Part shown: in pieces, positions 15,870 through 23,984 of the stretch | How positions within the stretch are numbered: position 1 is the stretch's first letter | How the letters are laid out: every line of letters begins with the position of its first letter | Assembly (NCBI GenBank): GCA_030524635.1 | Contig: JAUNGG010000028.1 | Location: 1-51,540, forward strand | DNA: 51,540 nt | Direction of reading: 5' to 3' | Source: Lachnospiraceae bacterium | GTDB taxonomy: Bacteria; Bacillota; Clostridia; Lachnospirales; Lachnospiraceae | Translations under genes and position numbers: made by a program | Notes under the pieces: generated by a model | What the model was told of the DNA's origin: nothing | What the model saw: the letters and a program-made list of their open reading frames with translations, nothing else | The model's database searches: none

Positions 15870-16600
15870 AGTATTTGCCTCCTTAATTTTTCACGGGATT
15901 CCAGGCTGTCCGGCACCCCAGTACAGGACTCCCAGGTCTGTATCAGGATCCAGGGAATCGTCCTTCCCTCCAGAAATAAAAATCGTTCCAGCACCTTGCC
16001 TTCTTTTAAGTCAAATCGTTCCCAGGCGCCTCTTATCCCGCTCTGCTCCATCACCGCAGTCAGCGGCTCCAGCATCGAAAGCTCTCGGCCGGAAGGGAGC
16101 TGACCGAATGAGAGAAGCTGCTGCTCCTTTCTTGCGGCCTCATCGTGGCGGAGCAAGGTCTGGCCTTCTGTCTCTGTTTCCAGAAAAGCGGGGCCTACCT
16201 GGTCTTCTGAGGTAAGCTGCTGCCACAGCTGATCTTCTGCAAGCAGGCAGAGCCGCAGCTCTCCGCTCTCGCCGTCCAGCTCCGTTACCGCTGTCTGCTC
16301 TCCGGAAAGATAACAGATCTTCTGGGCGCCGCCTCTTCCGGGGATGACCTGCAGTACCTGTCGGGCATGGCAGATCTTATCCAGGATCCGGCGAATGGCG
16401 GGCTCCGGCACCAGCTGCTCCTTCATCTGAAGGAACCCTTTTCTCGTCAGCTGATACAGGGCTAATGTCAGCTCCTCCTCCGTCACCTCATCTCTTCCCG
16501 GCAGCTCAAAGCTGTAGATCTTCCCAGCTCCCACAATTCCCAGAAGAATCAAAAATTCATTCCGGCTGCAAAAATACGCTTTCTCAATTGAATCATCCAT
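15866..16600 (-). CDS. Unknown T7SS-locus protein, 244 aa (possible substrate-chaperone fold)
   Basis: The protein opens with a segment that could form a winged helix (EFLILLGIVGAGKI...EEELTLALYQLTRKGFLQMKEQLVPEPAIRRILDKICHA) and continues as mixed alpha/beta (KICYLSGEQTAVTELDG, LRLCLLAEDQLW) with a C-terminal strand-rich part. No TM segment, signal peptide or catalytic motif is seen. It overlaps LytTR by 8 bp and YukD by 4 bp, so expression is tightly coupled with the core machinery. The overall order (helical N-terminal unit, then beta sheet reading out a small ligand) is loosely like EspG chaperones of ESX systems, but this rests on pattern only. Treat function as unknown. Confidence 0.7.
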   Translation of the reverse strand: MDDSIEKAYFCSRNEFLILLGIVGAGKIYSFELPGRDEVTEEELTLALYQLTRKGFLQMKEQLVPEPAIRRILDKICHARQVLQVIPGRGGAQKICYLSGEQTAVTELDGESGELRLCLLAEDQLWQQLTSEDQVGPAFLETETEGQTLLRHDEAARKEQQLLSFGQLPSGRELSMLEPLTAVMEQSGIRGAWERFDLKEGKVLERFLFLEGRTIPWILIQTWESCTGVPDSLESREKLRRQIL

Positions 16601-17315
16601 TTTTGTGATATTCCTTTATGGTCTTTTTATAGCTCCGGGACAACGGGACTGTGATCCCGTCCTGCAGTTCGATCACATTCAGCGATGGCTTTACCACCTT
16701 GACCTTCTGCATGTTGACGATATAGCTTCTGTGGCAGCGGCAGAAGAACTCCGGAAGCTGCTTTTCCATATTTTCTATGGTTTCATAAAATCCGAATTCC
16801 TCCTGCCTGGTACGGATGTAAAGCTTTTTTTCCCTTGCCTCCACATAACAGATCTGCTGCAGGGGAATGTACTGTTTTCCTTCCCTGGATTCGATCACAA
16901 AGGTTTCCGGCAGCTCCTTTTTGTCAAACTGCTGGGAAAATACCTCCAAAAGCTCTCCGATCACCTGGCTGACCTTGCCCTTCTCAAGGGGCTTTAAGAT
17001 CAGGGCGGAGGGAAGGATGCCCGGCTTTAAATATGCCATTGGTGAAACATGGCAGTCTGCCACCACCATAAGAAATGCCTGACGGTACGCCTTTCGAAGC
17101 TTCATCAGATGCTCTACCGACCCTGGAGGCGTCACATCCCAGCATACCAGATCCACTAACGGCTCCCCCGCCAGATAAGCCTCCAGCGGCCCCATAGCTT
17201 CAAACATGTTATAATTCCATGCCTCATCGGTCCACCTGGCTGCCTGGAGGCCAAGCTGGCCCCGGATCAGTTCATTTTCCCTTTTTTCTGATGCAAATGA
17301 TAAAAATGTGATCAT
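16593..17315 (-). CDS. LytTR DNA-binding response-regulator-like protein
   Basis: 240 residues. The C-terminal about 100 are a LytTR domain (GKQYIPLQQICYVEAREKK, FFCRCHRSYIVNMQKV, VPLSRSYKKTIKEY). The N-terminal about 130 look like a degenerate receiver: LVCWDV supplies an Asp, but the acidic pocket and the usual Thr/Lys context are weak. No histidine kinase gene lies nearby. It overlaps EssC by 4 bp (ATGA) and the next gene by 8 bp. LytTR proteins bind paired 9-bp direct repeats about 21 bp apart; two such elements occur at 15578 and 10796. I infer that it activates the WXG100 and LXG-like units. The unusual receiver may sense the locus state rather than a classical kinase. Confidence 0.9.
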   Translation of the reverse strand: MITFLSFASEKRENELIRGQLGLQAARWTDEAWNYNMFEAMGPLEAYLAGEPLVDLVCWDVTPPGSVEHLMKLRKAYRQAFLMVVADCHVSPMAYLKPGILPSALILKPLEKGKVSQVIGELLEVFSQQFDKKELPETFVIESREGKQYIPLQQICYVEAREKKLYIRTRQEEFGFYETIENMEKQLPEFFCRCHRSYIVNMQKVKVVKPSLNVIELQDGITVPLSRSYKKTIKEYHKNG

Positions 17316-20300
17316 ACTGCAGTCTTCCCCTTCACCAGCGGAATCTTGATCTTGTGGTAAGGCTCATTATCCGTAGGCGGAACTGCGCCGATTCCCGGCT
17401 TCTCCACTGCTGACTGTTCGGCAAACGGCATGCCGTTAAAGTCAAAGATACGCTGTGCATTCACATTGCCGCCCAGGTGGATTCCTGCCTTGCTGCGGAT
17501 AAATTTCTCATAGACATCCTTGCCCATAACATCCATCCTCTGATCCTGATTCAGGCAGGCAAAGTAATAAATATTATGGAGGAAGCCCTTCTCAAAAAGG
17601 TTTGCCATGGCTCCGCACAGGTTATCCCGCATACCCTGGGTCCCATGGGCCGCCGCCGTAAAGGATACCAGGTCCGCAATAAAGATAAAATACGGCTTTT
17701 CCTGCTGCAGCCTTCTGTAGATATCTCCTTCCTCCATTCCGGAGCTGAGGCACTGCTTCTTGATCCGGTTCCGTGCCTGGAAGATGGGAACGAACCGCTT
17801 CATAAATTCCATGTAGCTCTCATAGGAGCCAATATATTCGGCGCCGCAGTCCCCTGCTATCTTCACAAGCTCCTGGCCTCCCAGCTCTACCACCACCAGC
17901 TCTCCGCCCTTCAGCTTCGCGCTGCACATCAGGGTCTTTAAGAAGCTGGTCTTTCCGGTCCGGCCCTTGCCGGATATCAGATAGCAATAATTTCTGGACA
18001 GATCCACGGAATAAATCTCCGCTGTTTCCATGTCATAGCCAACCGGCAGGCTCCTGTCGTCAGCCGCCAGCTTCGCCACCTCATCCAGTACTGCAAACTC
18101 GGACCAGACAGGCTTCTCCGGAATCCGCGGGATCTGGCGCGCCCGTCTGCCTTTCCAGCAAAGATTCAGCCGCTGGCATTCCTTCTGGATCTCCTCGCCT
18201 CTCTTGTAATCATCCGGTGCTGTAAATGGCAGTGCTGCCTGGAACTCCAGAGGCTCTCCGTTGACCACCACCAGACCTCTTCCGTGAATACCTGGTTCCG
18301 GCACTACCGGGATCTGCATCAGGTTCAGGCAGTCGCCGTACTGGAACCGGTCCATCAGCTCCATGCAGACTACCCGGTGGATATTATCTCGAAGCCGTAC
18401 CTGGATCTCTGTGGTGTTAAAGCCAGCACCAGATATCAGCAGATAAATGCCGTAGGCGGCACATTCCCTGGAAAGCTGCATGATGGTGTCATCATACTGG
18501 AATTCCGTCTTTTCCCGGAAGCTGGCAATATTATCAATAACGATCAGCACCACCGGGCAGGTGACGCCGTGGGTCATTACATACTGGCTGTAGTTGCCTC
18601 CGCGGAACAGCTGCTTTCTTTCCTTCACCATATTCTCAATCATATGGAAGAGTTTTCCAATGGTGTCCAGGTCGCTTTCATACAGCACACCGCCCACATG
18701 GGCTTCTCCCTCGAATACTCCCAGCATCCGGCTGGAAAAATCAAGCATGTAAAGGTTCAGATAATCCGGTGAATACCGGTGGATCAGGCTGTATACGATG
18801 GACTGGAGCAGCGTGCTCTTTCCGCTCATGGAGATACCGCAGACTGCATGGTGTCCGTCCTCGGTAAAGTTTAAAACCACCGGTGACTGGGACTGCTGGG
18901 TAGGGTTGTCGCACAGTCCGATCATCGTCTTTAATTCCCACTTTTCCGGATACTTCGGCCAGTCTGTGCCGTCAAACAGCACATCGGTATAGCCGGCCAG
19001 CTGCTCTAACACAAGCTGCGCCGGAAGCACCGGGAGCCACAGCTGCTGAGGCTTCTGATAGCCCTCCCGCTCCGCCACCTCTGCCAGATACTTCACCACC
19101 GCATCCAGCTGGGTCTTGTCCTTCACCTCCGGAAGCTTGATGCCCTGGACTTCCGCCTCCTTTAAGATCCTGGCGCATAGCTGCCTGCGGTCTGTGCTTC
19201 TTCCTTCCAGCACACTCCGCTCCTTCCCCTGGTCGTACAGGGAAATCATGTTCTGCAGAGCCCTCCGGTTGTAATCATTCTGCTGGAAATCAATTCCATC
19301 TTCTTCCATCAGCTCAAACATGTTTTCTTCCAGGAATTCCATCCGGCTGCTGTCCATATTCAGCTGATTCTGCTCATTCATATCCCACTCGGAAATGCTC
19401 TCCTCCAGATAGCCGCACAGCTGCTCCAGCCATTTTAACTTGGCCTGCTCCTTCTTTCTCCGCTTCACATGGCCGCCTACCAGCGCCGCCTTTCCGGTGT
19501 CTGCCAGCATCATGGCCAGCACCTGGCGGCTGTTCTGCGCATCCTCATCATACACAGCGCCGCTCCAGCCAGACTGGAACAGCTCGTACAACTCGTCATT
19601 GCCCACCTGCAGGTAGCACCGGCCTGCCTGGGTCAGGTAAGCAGCATCCGGCTTGTGGAGCATATCGATACTGTCCTGCCGGTCCTGCACCCGCAGACAC
19701 AGGCGGAACTTGGAGTTGCTCCAGATATTGTCATCCACGGTGCCGCTTGGCTTCTGGGTGGCCAGGATCAGGTGTACACCCAGGCTTCGTCCTACCTGGG
19801 CCACGCTGATCAGCTCCTTCATAAAGTCGCCTTCTTCCCGCTTCAGCTCCGCAAACTCATCAATAATGATAAACATATGGGGAACCGGCATCGCCGCCTC
19901 TCCGTTTTTATACAGCATGGTATATGCATTGATATTGTTCACGCCATGCTCATTAAAGACCCTCTGTCTTCTCTTATTTTCACTTTTAATGGACACCATG
20001 GCACGGCGCACCTGGTTGCCCGACAGGTTGGAGATCTGTCCCAGGATATGGGGCAGTCCGTTAAACAGGTTGGCCATGCCGCCGCCCTTGTAGTCAATGA
20101 TGAAGAATCCGATATCGTCCGGGCTGAAATTAATGGCCAGGGAAAGCATATAGGTCTGCAGGGTCTCCGACTTGCCGGAGCCTGTGGTACCTGCCACCAG
20201 ACCATGCGGCCCGTGATACTTCTCATGGACATCCAGATAACAGGGAACACCGCCGGCCCGCTGGCCCACCAGCGCCTTCATGTTGTCATAGGTACGGTTC

Positions 20301-22333
20301 TTCTTCCACCGCTCCTCCACATGGAACTCCTGCAGGCTGGACACCCCGAACATATCGAAAAAGGTGATGGCATTTGGCACATCGCCGCCCACCTCAGTCT
20401 CGCTGACCTCGATATTGGACATCCGTCTGGCCATCACCTCCAGAGCCAGCTGGTTCATCACATCGAAGGTTACCGCGGTCCGTTCCCCTGTGTTGGTATG
20501 GTAAATTCCCCGGAATTCATTGTCATTCTGGATGATACATTCACAGGTGTTGGGCAGATTTTCATGGCTTTCCGCCATCAGGATCACCGTCAGTCCAAAG
20601 GATTTTTCCTTGTCAAAGATATACTTGGAGATCAGTTCTCCTTCCAGGAAGGAAAGATCCTCCACAAATAAAATGTAATGAGGCTTGTAGATCCGCACCT
20701 TATCAAAAGAAGTTCTGGTCTCCTCGCTCCTAAACCGCAGCACCTTGGTCAGCTCGTAGAACACATCAGTAGCTTCATTTTTATTACTTGCCACATAGCG
20801 CACCTTTTTATCCGGCGACCAGGCATGAGGCAGCCACCTGGCGAATTTCCACCGGCTTCCGCTCTCCCCCTGATCCTCCTGGAAAGAAAATGCCATCTTC
20901 ACATCTGTGTAGCAGTTCTGGGCTGCGATCTGAGCCACCAGGGCATACACAACCGGATATGCGCCGATCTTGTCTGCGCCTCCCACTACGCCTATGATAT
21001 GTTCCTTCAAAAGATCCAGGCAGATCGGCACCTGATGGAGCATCTGATAGCTTTCCTTGATAAATCTGGGCTTATCTGCCAGAGAATCATTGATCAGCGT
21101 AAACTTCTCCTTAGGGATCTGAACCTGCACCTGGAAAGGCATATCCCCAAGTCCCAGACGATGGAACAGAAAATCCTCGTGGGTGCTGTTTCTTCCCCAC
21201 ATGGTATTATTTTCCAGCATTTGCTTCGATGCACAGACTTCCGCCGCCGGATACATGGTAAGAAGACTTTGGATATTGTGCTCGTACTTCATCTTGATCT
21301 CATCTGCGCACTTGATCAGATACTCCCCGTAAGCCTCAAACCGGTGATTCTCCTCCTTTTTCATCCGATCCTTGCCATACCGGATATTGTTCAGTGCCCA
21401 GCCTGCACCAATCACCGCAGAACACAGGGATGTGATGATTCCGGTATACATAAAGGTACTCGCCTGGGCTCCGGTGGAGCGGGCACCCATGATGGCGATC
21501 ACGCTGCTCATCAGCATCGGAATTGCCATGGTCATAGCCGGTCCGATGGTCATCATAATCGGAGTATCTCCAGGCTCCTTTGGAGCCGGAGGCGCTTCGA
21601 TCTCCACCGGATCGGTTTCCAGCACCTCCAGATTTCTGGGCGCTCTGTGATAGATCTGGCGGGCTGCCGGCCGGTTCTTTCCTGCTGCCAAAGCCACCTG
21701 ACCGTTCCAAAGCCGCAGCTTCTGGCTGTTTACCTTTACATTGCTGCCCTGGCGCACCGCAAGCACATTGCCTAAATACACCATATCCATGCCCCAGATG
21801 TGGATATTATCCCCGAATTCCAGGCGCTGGGTACCTCTGACACGGGCATCATTAATAAAAACGCCGTTTTTGCTGCTGTCCTCCAGAACCACCCCTTCTC
21901 TGGTCCGGCGGATCACGGCATGCTTTTTGGATATATACTGAGAACCAGAATATTGATAGGAATATAAAATATCGCAGTCTGTGCCGCTTCCCACGGTAAG
22001 CTGCCTTTCTGCGGAAAAATCATATTTGGAATAGTTATAGAACGATGTAGGCTTCATCTGCACAACAGTGGATAATACCTCCCCCCTGGCAGATTCCAGC
22101 CGGTAATTGGCCTGATCCCGCAGCCTGCAGTCCCCCTGAGGTCCCCGGATCCGGCAGGTACAGGACGGCAGAAAGGACCATTTCTGATCGATCATTTCCA
22201 GATGAAGCTCGATATCCTCCTGAAGATGAAAAATTTTCCGGTCGATGATCAGAATCGTTTCTGCGTTATGGATCGGCGGGAGCACAAACTCTTTATATGC
22301 GCTCTGGCTGTATACAGATAATACTACACTCAT
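17312..22333 (-). CDS. essC: EssC-type T7SS FtsK/SpoIIIE ATPase with N-terminal FHA region
   Basis: 1673 residues, close to EssC/YukBA length (about 1480-1500) but longer. Residues about 1-195 hold FHA-type folds; the second (VGSGTDCDIL, ISKKHAV, DSSKNGVFIND) keeps the Ser-His and Asn-Gly but has Ser instead of the Arg of GR. Two TM helices lie near 258-315. Three FtsK-like ATPase domains follow: Walker A GTTGSGKS near 715 with Walker B FIIIDEFAEL near 821; GISMSGKS near 1166 with IVIDNIASF; and GKGRTGKTS near 1455 with FIFIADLVSF. Only domain 1 keeps the acidic DE, as commonly seen in T7SS motors. It is the hexameric membrane motor that exports WXG100 and LXG proteins. Confidence 0.95.
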   Translation of the reverse strand: MSVVLSVYSQSAYKEFVLPPIHNAETILIIDRKIFHLQEDIELHLEMIDQKWSFLPSCTCRIRGPQGDCRLRDQANYRLESARGEVLSTVVQMKPTSFYNYSKYDFSAERQLTVGSGTDCDILYSYQYSGSQYISKKHAVIRRTREGVVLEDSSKNGVFINDARVRGTQRLEFGDNIHIWGMDMVYLGNVLAVRQGSNVKVNSQKLRLWNGQVALAAGKNRPAARQIYHRAPRNLEVLETDPVEIEAPPAPKEPGDTPIMMTIGPAMTMAIPMLMSSVIAIMGARSTGAQASTFMYTGIITSLCSAVIGAGWALNNIRYGKDRMKKEENHRFEAYGEYLIKCADEIKMKYEHNIQSLLTMYPAAEVCASKQMLENNTMWGRNSTHEDFLFHRLGLGDMPFQVQVQIPKEKFTLINDSLADKPRFIKESYQMLHQVPICLDLLKEHIIGVVGGADKIGAYPVVYALVAQIAAQNCYTDVKMAFSFQEDQGESGSRWKFARWLPHAWSPDKKVRYVASNKNEATDVFYELTKVLRFRSEETRTSFDKVRIYKPHYILFVEDLSFLEGELISKYIFDKEKSFGLTVILMAESHENLPNTCECIIQNDNEFRGIYHTNTGERTAVTFDVMNQLALEVMARRMSNIEVSETEVGGDVPNAITFFDMFGVSSLQEFHVEERWKKNRTYDNMKALVGQRAGGVPCYLDVHEKYHGPHGLVAGTTGSGKSETLQTYMLSLAINFSPDDIGFFIIDYKGGGMANLFNGLPHILGQISNLSGNQVRRAMVSIKSENKRRQRVFNEHGVNNINAYTMLYKNGEAAMPVPHMFIIIDEFAELKREEGDFMKELISVAQVGRSLGVHLILATQKPSGTVDDNIWSNSKFRLCLRVQDRQDSIDMLHKPDAAYLTQAGRCYLQVGNDELYELFQSGWSGAVYDEDAQNSRQVLAMMLADTGKAALVGGHVKRRKKEQAKLKWLEQLCGYLEESISEWDMNEQNQLNMDSSRMEFLEENMFELMEEDGIDFQQNDYNRRALQNMISLYDQGKERSVLEGRSTDRRQLCARILKEAEVQGIKLPEVKDKTQLDAVVKYLAEVAEREGYQKPQQLWLPVLPAQLVLEQLAGYTDVLFDGTDWPKYPEKWELKTMIGLCDNPTQQSQSPVVLNFTEDGHHAVCGISMSGKSTLLQSIVYSLIHRYSPDYLNLYMLDFSSRMLGVFEGEAHVGGVLYESDLDTIGKLFHMIENMVKERKQLFRGGNYSQYVMTHGVTCPVVLIVIDNIASFREKTEFQYDDTIMQLSRECAAYGIYLLISGAGFNTTEIQVRLRDNIHRVVCMELMDRFQYGDCLNLMQIPVVPEPGIHGRGLVVVNGEPLEFQAALPFTAPDDYKRGEEIQKECQRLNLCWKGRRARQIPRIPEKPVWSEFAVLDEVAKLAADDRSLPVGYDMETAEIYSVDLSRNYCYLISGKGRTGKTSFLKTLMCSAKLKGGELVVVELGGQELVKIAGDCGAEYIGSYESYMEFMKRFVPIFQARNRIKKQCLSSGMEEGDIYRRLQQEKPYFIFIADLVSFTAAAHGTQGMRDNLCGAMANLFEKGFLHNIYYFACLNQDQRMDVMGKDVYEKFIRSKAGIHLGGNVNAQRIFDFNGMPFAEQSAVEKPGIGAVPPTDNEPYHKIKIPLVKGKTAV

Positions 22334-22375
22334 ACCCTTTGTCCCCTCTTGAATTTTCTTTTGTCAGGCTGCCAT

Positions 22376-22987
22376 TTATATAAATTCGATCTGATAAGAG
22401 GTCCTTCCTGCAGTAAAGCAATCGCCGGACTTCAGCTTAAGTCCGTTTTGATTGACGATTACCACCTTCCCCTTTCTCCGCAGCACCACCTCCACAATTC
22501 CTGTGCTTCTTAAATAATTTCCCCTTTTATAATAAAAAATTTGGCAATATACCTGGCTGGGATTTACATTCCGCGGCAGGATCACTACATTGCCGAACTG
22601 ATTTCCGATCTGGACCGGCTCCTGATAACGGAACATATACTTTCTCTGGGAAAGCTCCGTAATCTCCGTCAGCTGGTACATATCCTTTCCCGGCTTCTCT
22701 GCCGGCCTGTTATTCGGGTCCTTGGAATACTCCACCTGAAAGGGACGTCTTTTTTTCTCAAAGGGCTCCGCCTTCTTCTCCTCCAGAGGATTGGCCAGAA
22801 CCCGGTCCAGCGCCTCCTCCCGCATCCTTCGGACCGCATGCTGCGCCTCTTCCTTAGCCCGTTTGTGCCGGAGAATGATACCAATTGTTAAGGATAAGCC
22901 GGCTGCAATAACAAGCACCAGCACGATGATGACCGTCTGCTTTGAAATATGCAGGTTTTGAAGAACGTTCTGAAGAACACTTTTCAT
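22376..22987 (-). CDS. Single-TM protein with degenerate FHA-like C-terminal domain
   Basis: 203 residues: N-terminal TM helix (VIIVLVLVIAAGLSLTIGIIL, about 18-38), a charged helical linker, then a beta domain of about 90 residues (VQIGNQFGNVVILP, LRRKGKVVIVNQNGLKLKSGDCF) that has FHA strand order, including NxNG before the last strands. The Arg of GR is Asn and the SxxH motif is missing, so phosphothreonine binding is doubtful. The TM would place the domain in the cytosol, next to the EssC FHA region. The gene lies 42 bp upstream of essC, so it is probably a membrane adaptor of the complex; function is inferred. Confidence 0.75.
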   Translation of the reverse strand: MKSVLQNVLQNLHISKQTVIIVLVLVIAAGLSLTIGIILRHKRAKEEAQHAVRRMREEALDRVLANPLEEKKAEPFEKKRRPFQVEYSKDPNNRPAEKPGKDMYQLTEITELSQRKYMFRYQEPVQIGNQFGNVVILPRNVNPSQVYCQIFYYKRGNYLRSTGIVEVVLRRKGKVVIVNQNGLKLKSGDCFTAGRTSYQIEFI

Positions 22988-23038
22988 GCTTTTTATTCTC
23001 CTGTATCAAGATCTCAATTGCTCTTTTCTTTCGATTTA

Positions 23039-23716
23039 TCACTGGTAATCCGGCAATACCCGGGAAAGATCCACGTAATACTTCCGGAAATCATTCCGGT
23101 CCACGTAAATAGAAACATAATTTGAAGTCAGAAGCTTCGTGGGGTCATACCAGATGGGCCCGCTCTGGAACAGACGCAGCTGGCCGTCCGGAGTCCTGCA
23201 CTGGCACTGCAGCACATATGGATGCCGGTAATTGCTGGAAATCCTTGGATCTACTGCAACGCCTATGATCTCTCCATCCAGGCGCATTCCTGTCTCCTTC
23301 AGCCGCTGTCCCTGGGCCTTTTTCCGGATGCTGTATATCAGCAATGCCGTTCCGGTTCCCAGCATAATAATCCCTACGATCCCGAAAATCAGGGCAAGCA
23401 GCTCAGAGGATTTGGTCTGAATCCTGGCCGGGTCATCCGCCGCATAATAAATCGTGATGGGATCCCCCACCCGCATCGTATTGGTATAAAATCCCAGAGG
23501 GCTTACCATTTCCTCTCCATCGATCTCGTAGGAGACATAAATCTCCCTGGAAGAGATCCGGCTGATGGTTCCCTCCGTCCGAACTGCATTGGAATAAAAC
23601 TGAGAAGAGCTGTAAACCAATCCAAAGGTCACAGCCACAAAGATAACGCCTACGATCATGAATATGATCCCGATTGTGCGAAACACATCCTTAAAAACAA
23701 ACCGCTGTGTATTCAT
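23039..23716 (-). CDS. DUF3592 membrane protein, first gene of the T7SS operon
   Basis: 225 residues with two TM helices (IGIIFMIVGVIFVAVTFGLVY near 15-35 and LLALIFGIVGIIMLGTGTALLIY near 108-130) and an extracytoplasmic beta domain of the DUF3592 type between them (EGTISRISSREIYVSYEIDGEEM, VGDPITIYYAADDP). The C-terminal cytosolic part has a WYDPTKLL motif and ends VLPDYQ. It is the first gene after the promoter at 23743-23771. DUF3592 proteins occur in many bacterial contexts and have no known activity. A structural part of the secretion complex is possible, but it is not a known EsaA/EssA relative. Confidence 0.82.
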   Translation of the reverse strand: MNTQRFVFKDVFRTIGIIFMIVGVIFVAVTFGLVYSSSQFYSNAVRTEGTISRISSREIYVSYEIDGEEMVSPLGFYTNTMRVGDPITIYYAADDPARIQTKSSELLALIFGIVGIIMLGTGTALLIYSIRKKAQGQRLKETGMRLDGEIIGVAVDPRISSNYRHPYVLQCQCRTPDGQLRLFQSGPIWYDPTKLLTSNYVSIYVDRNDFRKYYVDLSRVLPDYQ

Positions 23717-23742
23717 ATCCGATCCCCCCTTTTCCTTCTTCT

Positions 23743-23771
23743 ATTGTAATGATTCACCGCAATAAAGTCAA
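23743..23771 (-). promoter_or_regulatory. Sigma-A promoter of the T7SS operon
   Basis: Minus strand TTGACT (23766-23771), 17-bp spacer, TACAAT (23743-23748); five of six bases match consensus at each box. It lies 27 bp before the DUF3592 start codon at 23716. The region from 23772 to 23984 upstream holds no gene and no convincing terminator for the FAD reductase gene. Confidence 0.8.
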
Positions 23772-23984
23772 TTCATAGACGACTCTTTTCCAAGAAATAT
23801 CAAGGCGTTTCGCCGGCATTTTGTTACAAATTGCCAACATTTATAAATAGTCTCGAAAAATGAAACAGCTCCTCTGGGGTGATGCAAAATACAGGTATTT
23901 TATCCCTCTATTTACCATCAAGCCCTCAAAGAAGCTGCTTCCATCTTCTCTCTCTTCTAAGTTTAACCCATTTCCTGAAATCAA

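Noticed and set aside
19469..20671. 400-codon plus-strand frame
   Set aside because: Lies wholly antisense to essC; length follows from codon bias of the real gene, no protein motif.
20678..21775. 365-codon plus-strand frame rich in His and Arg
   Set aside because: Antisense to the essC FHA/TM region; no domain and no start site.
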